NCBI GenBank assembly: GCA_009775375.1
Contig: VSPO01000119.1
Coordinates: forward strand, 1 to 9,766
DNA length: 9,766 nt
Direction of reading: 5' to 3'
From: Muribaculaceae bacterium
GTDB lineage: Bacteria > Bacteroidota > Bacteroidia > Bacteroidales > Muribaculaceae
Below the pieces are notes generated by a model, which made no database searches, was not told the origin of the DNA, and saw only the letters and a program-made list of their open reading frames with translations. Shown one piece after another: positions 1-7,215 of this stretch. The first letter of the stretch is position 1. Each line of letters begins with the position of its first letter. Position numbers and translations under genes: made by a program.

Positions 1-50
1 ATTCCGCCTAACTTATTGTTCTTCGGCGTCAGAGACTCCGCATGATTCAT
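1..50 (-). CDS. Possible 5' end of a further leftward ORF, cut by the window edge
   Basis: An ATG at 50-48 on the minus strand opens a frame with no stop before the window edge (MNHAESLTPKNNKLGG...). It lies 34 bases after the TAA of the DUF1573 gene on the same strand, so it could be the next gene of that operon. Only 16 codons are visible and no family is recognisable. A chance open frame of this length is common, so the call rests on position and strand alone. Confidence 0.25.
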   Translation of the reverse strand, partial: MNHAESLTPKNNKLGG

Positions 51-84
51 TCAAAAATTAACGAACTATTGTGATAAAAAAAAA

Positions 85-924
85 TTAAAAATTAATAATC
101 TCACCGGTAATGTCGAATTCGACCTCCCGGTGGTTGTCTTCAAAGTTTAGTCTTACCACCCGGAAGAATTCCCCGGGGATGGTGTCGCTGAATCTTACGG
201 TCATCTCGTAGCGGGATGAAGGGGGAATGACCCTGGACGAGATTTCGCCTACCGTGCAGTCGCATGAGCTGACAATATCCTTGACCCTCAGCGTGTCGCC
301 CGTCTGATTGGTCAGATGGAACGTGTGCGCGACAGTCTCACCTTTACCTACCTTCCCGAAGGAATGGGAATACTCCTCGAGATCCTCTGATTCCTCCTCT
401 TGGCCGGAGCCGTCTCCTCCTTTTACGCTGTTCAGGTAGACCTTACCGATACTACGCATGTCTATCGGGTTGCCTATGAGCACCACCCTGTTCTCGCCAT
501 CGAGAAGGAACGCCTGAAGATGGGGATCATCAGGGAGCTCATTCGCTTTGAAGAACGAGGAGATGCTGTCGACAACCACGTCTCGCGTGAACCCGTCGCG
601 CTTCATCAGATACTCCAGCTCCTTTTCATCGTCAGTGGCTGCAATAAGCATAAACCGGACCCTCTTTGACACTGAAACGGAATCGACCCTGTCCATGAAC
701 TCTTTCCAAAACAGGAGCTTCATGCGTCAGCCGGTGCAACCATCTGAGTCGTAGTAGGCTACTATGGTGAAATCAGCAGGCTCGTTGACATACCAACCGC
801 CGCCGACAAGAGGCAGACTGTCGGGAATCGCAATCTCCTTCCTGGTCCACTCCAGGACGGCCGACTCATAGTCAGTCCTCCCGGTGGAACAGGAACCAAA
901 TGCCGTCGCAACCGCTATTGCCAT
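85..924 (-). CDS. DUF1573 thioredoxin-like lipoprotein, candidate selenoprotein (in-frame UGA)
   Basis: Read as one gene of 279 residues with an in-frame TGA at codon 66 (727-729). Under the standard code it splits into a 65-residue piece (727-924) and a 212-residue piece (85-723) in the same frame, separated only by TGA and one Arg codon. Residues 1-12 (MAIAVATAFGSC) look like a short lipoprotein signal with a lipobox-like Cys12, but without the usual positive charge. Residues about 50-160 match the thioredoxin-like part that I know from Bacteroidota DUF1573 proteins, where a GCTSC-type motif is followed by a KLQL..WKEF-like segment. Here the motif is C63-T-G-U66 followed by RMKLLFWKEF, so the UGA sits at the second cysteine. 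An acidic linker (about 169-183) leads to a C-terminal Ig-like DUF1573 domain with SSCDCT (about 219-224). The likely role is a periplasm-facing or surface redox lipoprotein; the substrate is unknown. The alternative is a nonsense mutation or translation restart at the ATG at 723. Confidence 0.7.
694..724 (-). promoter_or_regulatory. Candidate bacterial SECIS hairpin directly 3' of the UGA
   Basis: On the minus strand CAUGAA (724-719) pairs perfectly with UUCAUG (699-694). After a single bulged G (718), CUC (717-715) pairs with GAG (702-700). This gives a 9-bp helix with a one-base bulge around a 12-base loop (714-703, CUGUUUUGGAAA). A C-G and a U-G pair could extend it (714 with 706, 713 with 707), leaving a small G-first loop GUUUU. 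Known bacterial SECIS elements lie within the coding region just after UGA, with a G at the start of the apical loop. This hairpin is in the right place and of about the right size, though its loop lies slightly closer to the UGA than is typical. Confidence 0.5.
727..729 (-). other. In-frame UGA, candidate selenocysteine codon
   Basis: The minus strand reads GGT TGC ACC GGC TGA CGC ATG AAG, that is G-C-T-G-[UGA]-R-M-K. TGC or TGT differs from TGA by one base, and the family is expected to have Cys at this place. TGA serves as the ordinary stop of three other genes here (ends at 1263, 2310 and 9038), and TGG codes Trp throughout, so a genome-wide reassignment of UGA is unlikely. A hairpin begins 2 bases downstream. 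Confidence 0.6.
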
Positions 925-926
925 TA

Positions 927-1055
927 CTATAGGGATATCAACCTCAGCTCCCTTGTATTAGGATAATCCTTGACCTTGCCCTCCGAATAGACTATTGTCG
1001 GAATCGCCATGGCAAAAAACATCATTGCCGCGAAAAGACAACTTCTGAGTTTCAT
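927..1055 (-). CDS. Small secreted peptide ORF, 42 residues
   Basis: ATG at 1055-1053 to TAG at 929-927. The protein starts MKLRSC, continues with a hydrophobic core (about residues 7-22, LFAAMMFFAMAIPTIV), and has a plausible signal peptidase region near VYS-EG at residues 22-26. That would leave a mature peptide of about 18 residues, EGKVKDYPNTRELRLISL. It follows a good Bacteroidota promoter by about 20 bases and stops 2 bases before the ATG of the DUF1573 gene, which is in another frame, so translational coupling is likely. Short secreted peptides such as the NVEALA family commonly precede lipoprotein genes in Bacteroidota, but no NVEALA motif is present. Alternatively it is a relic leader: a one-base shift near 927 would join its end (RLISL) to the hydrophobic MAIAVATAFGSC of the next gene and make a more typical lipoprotein signal. 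Confidence 0.5.
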   Translation of the reverse strand: MKLRSCLFAAMMFFAMAIPTIVYSEGKVKDYPNTRELRLISL

Positions 1056-1083
1056 GTCAGTTGGTTTTTAAACTTTGATGCCA

Positions 1084-1115
1084 CAAAATTATGAAATAAT
1101 CCATGTTGAGACAAA
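1084..1115 (-). promoter_or_regulatory. Bacteroidota-type promoter for the peptide/DUF1573 operon
   Basis: On the minus strand TTTG (1115-1112), a 20-base spacer, then TAATTTTG (1091-1084). This matches the Bacteroidota primary-sigma consensus TTTG - 19 to 21 bases - TAnnTTTG. The predicted start near 1077 gives a leader of about 22 bases before the ATG at 1055. The leader is A-rich (TTTAAAAACCAACTGAC) with no Shine-Dalgarno site, as is usual in this group. Confidence 0.6.
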
Positions 1116-1262
1116 TTTGCCGACCTATCGCACTAAATTATTATAAATCAACCACAGACACATTTATTATCGGATATTATCATATTCAATCATTGCTTAT
1201 ACGATAGATGATTCCAAGCATCTTGAGCAAAAATCAATCCTATTTGGCAAATTTACGGGCCT

Positions 1263-2138
1263 TCATTCCCCCACAAGAATATCCAACAATTCCTGTTTCC
1301 ATTTCGAAGTCGATTTCATTATCGCCTTCGACAAACGACTTTTCTTGTTATAAAAGACTTCACGCTTTACATTGAGGATGGCACATATGCATTTTGCCGG
1401 CAACCCCAAAGAACAATAGACCACTATCCTCCTCTGTGAGTCATTCAGTTTTCGGTGCAATGATCCATAAACATCGTTCAATAAATTTCGCGTATTGATG
1501 TTAATCTCCGATTCAAGACACTCAAGAAATTTTTCATCCTCTGTCAGGGTTTCTATGCCTTCTATGCCTGACCTTAGGCGACTCAGTAAATCCGCCTCCT
1601 TATCCGCCGTATCTGCGGATTTTTCAATTTCGTAGTAATCGGAATATATCGAACCAAGATTCTTTATGATGGGGCCCAGTTGTGGCGATGGGCCTCTTTC
1701 ACTTACTTGACCTATCAAGACTCCAATCCTCATGAGCAACTGGGAATTCTCAAGACATTTTCTATCGTAGAACCACCATATGATAATTCCCACACATATC
1801 ACAAACAAACCTATGATGCCGAATAACAAATAATCACGCTGACGAATATATTCAAGTTCACGCCTGGCTTCCTCTCTTTTTTCTTCCAGCATCAACCGGA
1901 ATTCATGATGGAGAGATGAACGCACTCCCGTGAGACACATCGCTGCAAAACCTTCACTCTCCTCCGACCTGACTCTGTATGCCCTCTCATAGTCGCCCTT
2001 GTGTTCGTAATACTCGGGGAAAAGAGATTGTTCACCATATTCTTCCAATATCTTGAAGGCAACCTTCTCTATGCTGTCTTTAGGATATCCTCTCAAAAGG
2101 AGCGACATCAGGTAAACATTCATGTCTTCAAGCTGCAT
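1263..2138 (-). CDS. Transmembrane regulator-like protein with C-terminal helix-turn-helix, probably N-terminally truncated
   Basis: 291 residues from the only canonical in-frame start, ATG at 2138. Residues 1-75 are helical and look like the tail of a TPR-type sensor region (MNVYLMSLLLRG; FPEYYEHKGDYERAY). Residues about 80-103 are a charged, coiled-coil-like helix, and 104-124 form one transmembrane segment (LLFGIIGLFVICVGIIIWWF). The C-terminal part ends with a LuxR-like helix-turn-helix at about 229-275 (RKLNDSQRRIVVYCSLGLPA...ILNVKREVFYNKKSRLSKAI), comparable to the LSxxDxxLCxLIxLGLSxKEIAxIL pattern of Bacteroidota TPR-TM-HTH proteins. Those proteins, as I know them, are roughly twice this length with a signal peptide and several TPRs. 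The frame stays open for another 45 codons upstream without a start codon, so the 5' part appears to have been lost. A promoter of its own is not evident. The target genes are unknown. Confidence 0.6.
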   Translation of the reverse strand: MQLEDMNVYLMSLLLRGYPKDSIEKVAFKILEEYGEQSLFPEYYEHKGDYERAYRVRSEESEGFAAMCLTGVRSSLHHEFRLMLEEKREEARRELEYIRQRDYLLFGIIGLFVICVGIIIWWFYDRKCLENSQLLMRIGVLIGQVSERGPSPQLGPIIKNLGSIYSDYYEIEKSADTADKEADLLSRLRSGIEGIETLTEDEKFLECLESEININTRNLLNDVYGSLHRKLNDSQRRIVVYCSLGLPAKCICAILNVKREVFYNKKSRLSKAIMKSTSKWKQELLDILVGE

Positions 2139-2273
2139 CTGTTCGTCATTCCCACCACGGCGATTGTGTTCAATCAGCTTTTCCGACCATTGCTTACTGC
2201 TTTCATAGGAGGCCTGCTCCCCATGTCCAGACGGTAATGCTTCCCATGCCGGACTGAGCGCAGGCCCGTATTT
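2139..2273 (-). pseudogene. Start-less upstream extension of the regulator-like frame
   Basis: Directly upstream of the ATG at 2138 the frame is open for 45 codons back to a TGA at 2276-2274. It contains no ATG, GTG or TTG. The translation is rich in charged residues and reads like protein, for example GEQASYESSKQWSEKLIEHN running into RRGGNDEQ and then the annotated start. This supports a 5'-deleted or frameshifted ancestor rather than a complete gene. The remaining 2277-2309 up to the TamB stop shows nothing else. Confidence 0.4.
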
Positions 2274-2309
2274 TCAAACCACGAAACCACAGTCCTAATC
2301 CCAAAGCGA

Positions 2310-5300
2310 TCACCTACTCTCTTTTAGGCTGTCAACAAGCGTATCGGCATTTTCTCCAGCAACTTTTAAGGTGTCGTTCTTTTCTATTGGTTCGGCCGAG
2401 GCCGAACTGCTTTTCTTCCTTTTTCTGAGGAAAGTAAATGGATTGTCGAAATCTTTTCTGTAGATTATTCCGAGCCCTTGGGTTGTCAGGGCTTGTCGGA
2501 GATAATAATTCTGGTCGTTGAAATGATTGTAGGCCTTAAGTCGGAGATTGCCGTTATTGCTGAGGATATACTCCAAATCAAAGTCTCCGACGAAAGTGGT
2601 CTGGGAGGTGCTTCTATCGCGATAACCAAAATTACCGTTTAGCAGAAGACGGTTGTTGAGCAATCGCGATGACAGGGCAAGGTCTACCTCTATGTCTGAG
2701 AAGTCGCCCTTATCGCTTCGGAATGAAGGGGCAAGAGTAAATTTATCAGTCAGCTGGCCGAGCATGTTCGACAGTTGTGATGAAAGCGTGGATGACGCCA
2801 CGGCTGCAAGTTCACTTCCGCTTCCCGACGTGCCCATATATTCGGGAGTATAGAATTTATTGAGAGCCAATAGGTAGATTATCTGGCGGCTCATCATGTC
2901 GTCGGTGGAAATAATGCTCTTTACTTTTCTCTCTACGTCCTGGGTCAGGGTCGGCAGCTCGATGTCAAACGTAATGTCGGGATGCTGCATCTCTCCGTCC
3001 ACCATCAGCATTGCGTCGACAGGCACGTTGGTCCTTGCAAGGTCTTTATCCGTGGAGAAACTCTTGTCAAGGTCAGAGAGATTGGTGTTGACCCGGTATG
3101 ACGCGGTTATATCGAGCATCGCGTTAAACGGGTCGCCATTGAAGGATATGCTGCTGCCCCTGCGGATTTTAAAGTCGCGCAATATCAGGTCTTGAAGAGA
3201 GAAATTATAGTTGCCCTCTTCGAGGGTATATTTCCCGAACATTTGCATCTCGTCGCTTTCAGAATCATAGTCCACCTGTATGTTGCCATTTCCTCTGGTC
3301 GTTATTTTATCGCCGGCCACGGGATCCATGACAAGGGTCATAAGCGTGGAGGGGGTGACGGTTCCACGGATATCAATCATGAATTTTGAAGGACTATTAT
3401 TGGCGCTCTCAGCTTTTTTCCTGAATGCCGCCAGCACGGCCGGAACGCTGTCGGCCTTCAATGCCTCCCGAGCCTCTTTCCTTTTGTCGGTAAACGTCAG
3501 AAACCGATAGTCTTCCGCCGCCTGTGTGTCATTAAGAACGAACGTGAAATTGGAAGCTCCGACAGCCGTCATATCGACCGAGACAGACACGGCTCCCGGC
3601 CATCCTCTTACGACAGCGTTGCCATTGCCATAGAACGTGCCATACCAGTCGGGGTTGATTTTGGCGTTAGTATCGTAGCATAGCATGTTGCTCACGTCGG
3701 AAATCCGGAAATTAAAACGTGGGTCATGAAAATATCTATGGGTCAGCTCTCCTGTCAACAATGCGGAGTTGCCTTTCTTGTCATACAACCGGAATGAGGG
3801 TATGATTATTTTTCCGGGATTGAGTATGACAGAATCCGTGCCGTGATACGTCACATTGGTATAGTCAAGCTTTATCGATAGAGAATCCGCGAGAATCTTC
3901 CCCACCAGGTCAATATCGCTGAAAGTGCCGAACAGCTTCGCCTTCCCTGATGCGTATCCCTTGACATCTGAGGTGAACGCCGACATAAAAGGCTGAAGAA
4001 ACCCGACGGGAACCCGGTCTGCGTCAATAGCGAAACTCAGAGAATCCCTTGTCACCCATATTCCGCCATCTATGCTCGAACGGCTCGCGCCGTCGCCTTT
4101 GATTTCCGCCCCGATCGCCACTTTCTTTTGATTGTTGTCCCAATGGCTCTTAATCCGGCCATCTCCAAGCACTGCTCCATTGTAGGACATCTCCTTTATA
4201 CGAAGGTTGTCGGTAGAGGCCACCGGATTTTTACTGAGCACGCCATAGGCTGTCAGGTCGCCGGTGGCAATGCCTCCGAAAGTGACGTAATTGATGTTCA
4301 ACGTGTCGAACACATAGCCGACATCGATATCAGCAAGCCTGACGCGGATAGAATCCGTGGCTGATGAAGACGCCTTTCCTTCAATATCAATAAACTGACC
4401 CTCATGCCATATTTTAAGACCTTTCACGTCGAGGATTCCGTCGTTGAAGCTGATGTTGCTCCTGTCTATATTCCATTTCGCAGTTCCGAACTCAAACACC
4501 GACGGGACAATATCCACCTCTATTTCCGGATTTCTGCTCAACTCATCCCTATGCAGTCTGGCGCCGAGAGAGATGGCTCCATTTAGGAATGAATTGTCGA
4601 TTGTCTCCCAATTTACGTCTGCAAGGATATTATCATTCTCCCCGACTATGTTTAGCCCCACCGACATATCCCCCTTTTTCGCAGGCATAGTGGTAGCGGC
4701 GTCGATTCTCGCAATTCCATTGGCGATGTCAAGATTCAACCTCGTGTCGCGCACAAGCTTGTCCCTGCCCTTTTGCAAATATGGAATGTCGATTTTCAAC
4801 GAAGCAAGATCATCGCCTGTATGCAGGGAACCAGTTATCGGAATTTCCACGAGCAGTCTATAGGGGATAGAAAGGAATTCCGCGACAGAGTTATCGGGCT
4901 TAAGCAAAAACTTGAAGTCAAGGTCTGATTGCGATTCCTTTTGATGGTCATTGCATCCAACGATGCTTGGCACCACTCTTGAAATCATACACTGCAATCC
5001 TGCTACGGCATCTTTGAACTTGAATCTCCCTGCAATCTCGCCATCTATCCAATCGCTGTTGACCGCAATCCTTCGCAATGAATCCATGGTCGCTGACTCA
5101 AGCATTATCTTGTCCAACGATATGGATTTCTTTTCCGCAGAGAAAAAGTTCAAATCTGTCAGTTCAACCTTGCCCTGGGCATTGTCAGGACTGTTCCCTA
5201 CGATGTCAGCTTCGACGTTGCCGGAGAAAGTGTATCCTTCATATTTTTTCAGTATCCCCGCCATGGAAGGCTTGAAGAAGCCAATGTTGGCACTCATTTC

Positions 5301-6953
5301 GATCCTCGAAGCAACTCCGTCGACAATTGCCGAAGCGGAAGCCTTCATGTTGGCCATTTCATTATCGCACGATACATCAGCATTTATCTCCTTCCCCTCT
5401 TTCCAAAGTTCAGCGAATATCCCTCCATAAGTTTTCCCTTTCATCTCAATCATCGGCACACTGGCAACTGCATGACCATTAAAGTCTTTTCCATGCAAGG
5501 AACCATCAAAAGTAAGATCCAGGGATGTCATTCCGAATGTCGAGTCAGCCAAGAGTCGCCCTATATCAAGACCTTCCGTGAAAAGCTCAGCCTGAATATT
5601 GCCTGTACCCTTCCTCAAGGATTCTGTACGGGCAGAAACAAAAATATCTCCGCAAAGAGTCGACAGGTTGCAATCTGCCTCATAGTCGCCTGAAGACGGG
5701 TGAGCCTCTCCGGTAGCCGATATCTCTATTCTGCCACTACGCGACAGAATATCCTCTACCCTTTTTGGCAAAGACGCTCCTCCATTTCTGGGCAGAACAC
5801 TTCCAGCTCGCGACATTTCATTATCGCCATTTCGCGGCAAAACAATAAAATCATACCAAAGACGCTCCATATCCGACTCAGACACTCTCAACTTGACGTC
5901 ATCCACAATAACCTTGAGATTCTTCTTGTTTCCTATGCTGTCGGCTTCTCCGGACAAGTCGAGTGAAAACGAGCCATCTTCCGATTCAAGGCTGAATTTT
6001 GAAAGGCGGAGGGAATTGAGATTTCCTGCCACGTCAAGGGAAAGGGTCAATGGGTCGGTATAGTCGCGCAACTTGGGAAGAAGCCATGAAAAGTCGGAGG
6101 GAGCCACGAAATTATCAACCATAACGACATGATGGTCGCCCTCTTTGAGAGAATTCAGAAGGTCGGCATATCCATCGAACTCAAGTCTGAAATCAGACGG
6201 CCGTAGCTCCGTGGATGGAAGTTTCACGACAAAATTCTCCACCGACAGAGAATGAGGCGTCATATGTGCACGCAACGATATCGTCTGAACCGACAGACCC
6301 CCGGAAACCTTAAACGACAGTCGCCTTAAATCAATCTTGACGTCGTCGTTTGAAATTTTGGGAATATTTATATCCGCCTTTAAATCTTTTATATATACGT
6401 GGTTGAAATCCATGCCGGAGTAGTCTTTCCGAAAGGGCATCCATTCCTTGTCGAAAGAAGCTGAGCATTTTCTAAGAACGATGTTTCTCAGATTGATGTC
6501 GTATTGCCGTGGCTTCTTGTTTTTATCCTTTGGCTTGAAAGCATCGATAATATACTGGATGTTGAGAGGCCCTCCCTCCTTGGCTTGCCTGACAGCCACT
6601 TCGAGACCAATAATTTCGGCATAAGAGAACTCGATTCTCCTTTCAGTCAGAAGACGCCACAACGATATGCCGGCACCAAGCGTCTCTACCCGGACACACT
6701 TTTCACCATCCTTGTCCAAGACAGTCACATCGTGAAGCCGCACTTCATTAAAGGGCATTATCGACATCTCCCCAATTGAGATCTCAGATCCCAAAAATGC
6801 GGAAGCCTCCCTCTCCGCAATCCCTTTCAGTTGCCCCTGGAAAGAGGGAACGGAGATAAGGATATAGGCAGCAAGATATAGCGCGACGACCAAGATAATC
6901 GCCGTGAAAAGAATGCCTCTGGCCACTCTGTAGATACTCCTGACTTTATTCAT
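2310..6953 (-). CDS. TamB-domain (DUF490)/AsmA-like translocation and assembly protein
   Basis: 1547 residues. I take the ATG at 6953 rather than the in-frame TTG one codon earlier. A single N-terminal transmembrane anchor lies at about residues 12-35 (ILFTAIILVVALYLAAYILI), followed by the AsmA-like start (QLKGIAEREASAFLGSEISIGEM), typical of inner-membrane-anchored proteins spanning the periplasm. The long middle is repetitive beta-strand sequence, as expected for a lipid-conducting groove. The C-terminal DUF490/TamB domain occupies roughly residues 1150-1500, with signature stretches such as GNGNIQVDYDSESDEMQMFG, YTLEEGNYNFSLQD and SSISFNGDPFNAMLDITASY. Family members work in outer-membrane protein insertion and in phospholipid transport to the outer membrane, with a TamA/BamA-type partner that is not seen here. 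The gene is divergent from tsaD, an order I recall from other Bacteroidales. Residues 372-410 carry an odd internal repeat, listed separately. Confidence 0.92.
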   Translation of the reverse strand: MNKVRSIYRVARGILFTAIILVVALYLAAYILISVPSFQGQLKGIAEREASAFLGSEISIGEMSIMPFNEVRLHDVTVLDKDGEKCVRVETLGAGISLWRLLTERRIEFSYAEIIGLEVAVRQAKEGGPLNIQYIIDAFKPKDKNKKPRQYDINLRNIVLRKCSASFDKEWMPFRKDYSGMDFNHVYIKDLKADINIPKISNDDVKIDLRRLSFKVSGGLSVQTISLRAHMTPHSLSVENFVVKLPSTELRPSDFRLEFDGYADLLNSLKEGDHHVVMVDNFVAPSDFSWLLPKLRDYTDPLTLSLDVAGNLNSLRLSKFSLESEDGSFSLDLSGEADSIGNKKNLKVIVDDVKLRVSESDMERLWYDFIVLPRNGDNEMSRAGSVLPRNGGASLPKRVEDILSRSGRIEISATGEAHPSSGDYEADCNLSTLCGDIFVSARTESLRKGTGNIQAELFTEGLDIGRLLADSTFGMTSLDLTFDGSLHGKDFNGHAVASVPMIEMKGKTYGGIFAELWKEGKEINADVSCDNEMANMKASASAIVDGVASRIEMSANIGFFKPSMAGILKKYEGYTFSGNVEADIVGNSPDNAQGKVELTDLNFFSAEKKSISLDKIMLESATMDSLRRIAVNSDWIDGEIAGRFKFKDAVAGLQCMISRVVPSIVGCNDHQKESQSDLDFKFLLKPDNSVAEFLSIPYRLLVEIPITGSLHTGDDLASLKIDIPYLQKGRDKLVRDTRLNLDIANGIARIDAATTMPAKKGDMSVGLNIVGENDNILADVNWETIDNSFLNGAISLGARLHRDELSRNPEIEVDIVPSVFEFGTAKWNIDRSNISFNDGILDVKGLKIWHEGQFIDIEGKASSSATDSIRVRLADIDVGYVFDTLNINYVTFGGIATGDLTAYGVLSKNPVASTDNLRIKEMSYNGAVLGDGRIKSHWDNNQKKVAIGAEIKGDGASRSSIDGGIWVTRDSLSFAIDADRVPVGFLQPFMSAFTSDVKGYASGKAKLFGTFSDIDLVGKILADSLSIKLDYTNVTYHGTDSVILNPGKIIIPSFRLYDKKGNSALLTGELTHRYFHDPRFNFRISDVSNMLCYDTNAKINPDWYGTFYGNGNAVVRGWPGAVSVSVDMTAVGASNFTFVLNDTQAAEDYRFLTFTDKRKEAREALKADSVPAVLAAFRKKAESANNSPSKFMIDIRGTVTPSTLMTLVMDPVAGDKITTRGNGNIQVDYDSESDEMQMFGKYTLEEGNYNFSLQDLILRDFKIRRGSSISFNGDPFNAMLDITASYRVNTNLSDLDKSFSTDKDLARTNVPVDAMLMVDGEMQHPDITFDIELPTLTQDVERKVKSIISTDDMMSRQIIYLLALNKFYTPEYMGTSGSGSELAAVASSTLSSQLSNMLGQLTDKFTLAPSFRSDKGDFSDIEVDLALSSRLLNNRLLLNGNFGYRDRSTSQTTFVGDFDLEYILSNNGNLRLKAYNHFNDQNYYLRQALTTQGLGIIYRKDFDNPFTFLRKRKKSSSASAEPIEKNDTLKVAGENADTLVDSLKESR
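5724..5840 (-). repeat. Degenerate 24-base (8-residue) tandem repeat inside the TamB-like gene
   Basis: Five successive units encode LPRNGDNE, MSRAGSV, LPRNGGAS, LPKRVEDI and LSRSGRIE (residues 372-410). At the DNA level they share roughly NTGYCNCGNNNTGG; the second unit is one codon shorter. The repeat lies between beta-rich segments and is probably a surface loop. It could reflect old tandem duplication or an inserted short element. Confidence 0.5.
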
Positions 6954-7070
6954 CAAATACGCCTGACTTTGTAATCCTCAAAAAACTTACAAACTTTTTT
7001 ACGATTACTTATTCATTTTTCGTCTCATAGTTCATTCAAGAAGTCAGACATCGAGCCCTTCTCCTCCCAC

Positions 7071-7089
7071 AATCACGCCGGGCGTGATT
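7071..7089. promoter_or_regulatory. Perfect 9-bp palindrome, possible operator
   Basis: AATCACGCC, a single G, then GGCGTGATT. The one-base centre suits binding of a dimeric regulator better than a transcript hairpin. It lies just downstream of the minus-strand -7-like box at 7097-7104, so it would cover the predicted start of the TamB-like transcript (about 7090). If transcribed it could also fold as a 7-bp stem with a 5-base loop in the leader. Confidence 0.45.
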
Positions 7090-7096
7090 CGGAATG

Positions 7097-7114
7097 CAAA
7101 ATTAATCAAATTTA
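7097..7114 (-). promoter_or_regulatory. Tandem -7-like boxes facing the TamB-like gene
   Basis: The minus strand has TAAATTTG (7114-7107) and TAATTTTG (7104-7097), both matching TAnnTTTG. Neither has a clear TTTG 19-21 bases upstream, so the promoter is incomplete by consensus. Use of the second box would give a leader of about 135 bases. Confidence 0.35.
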
Positions 7115-7165
7115 ATCACTTCTCAGCATTCCTTCTTTTTTTATTGCAAACTTATCGCCACAGGT

Positions 7166-7196
7166 TTTGTCATTTCATGGAATTACGCTAACTTTG
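7166..7196 (+). promoter_or_regulatory. Promoter of the tsaD-cinA operon
   Basis: TTTG at 7166-7169, a 19-base spacer, then TAACTTTG at 7189-7196, a full match to the Bacteroidota consensus. The predicted start near 7203 leaves a leader of only about 13 bases before the tsaD ATG. Confidence 0.75.
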
Positions 7197-7215
7197 CGTA
7201 TAAAATCGAAAGCCA

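Larger units (their letters stand above)
6954..7215. other. Divergent intergenic region between the TamB-like gene and tsaD
   Basis: This 262-base spacer contains no supported ORF. It holds a strong promoter for tsaD, two -7-like boxes on the minus strand facing the TamB-like gene, and one perfect palindrome. The part next to the TamB-like start (6957-7020) is AT-rich and shows no complete promoter. Confidence 0.7.

Noticed and set aside
61..90. T-rich run on the minus strand after the DUF1573 stop as a terminator
   Set aside because: There is no GC-rich inverted repeat in front of the T-run.
727..729. Genome-wide reassignment of UGA as the explanation for the in-frame TGA
   Set aside because: TGA terminates three other genes here at sensible family ends, and TGG is used for tryptophan.
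1248..1255. A minus-strand TAAATTTG box with a TTG 18 bases upstream
   Set aside because: Its upstream element is weak and lies inside the preceding gene, and a better promoter exists at 1084-1115 closer to the operon.
4444..5430. Long plus-strand open frames (139 and 159 codons) opposite the TamB-like gene
   Set aside because: They are antisense shadows of a clearly coding gene with recognisable domains on the other strand.
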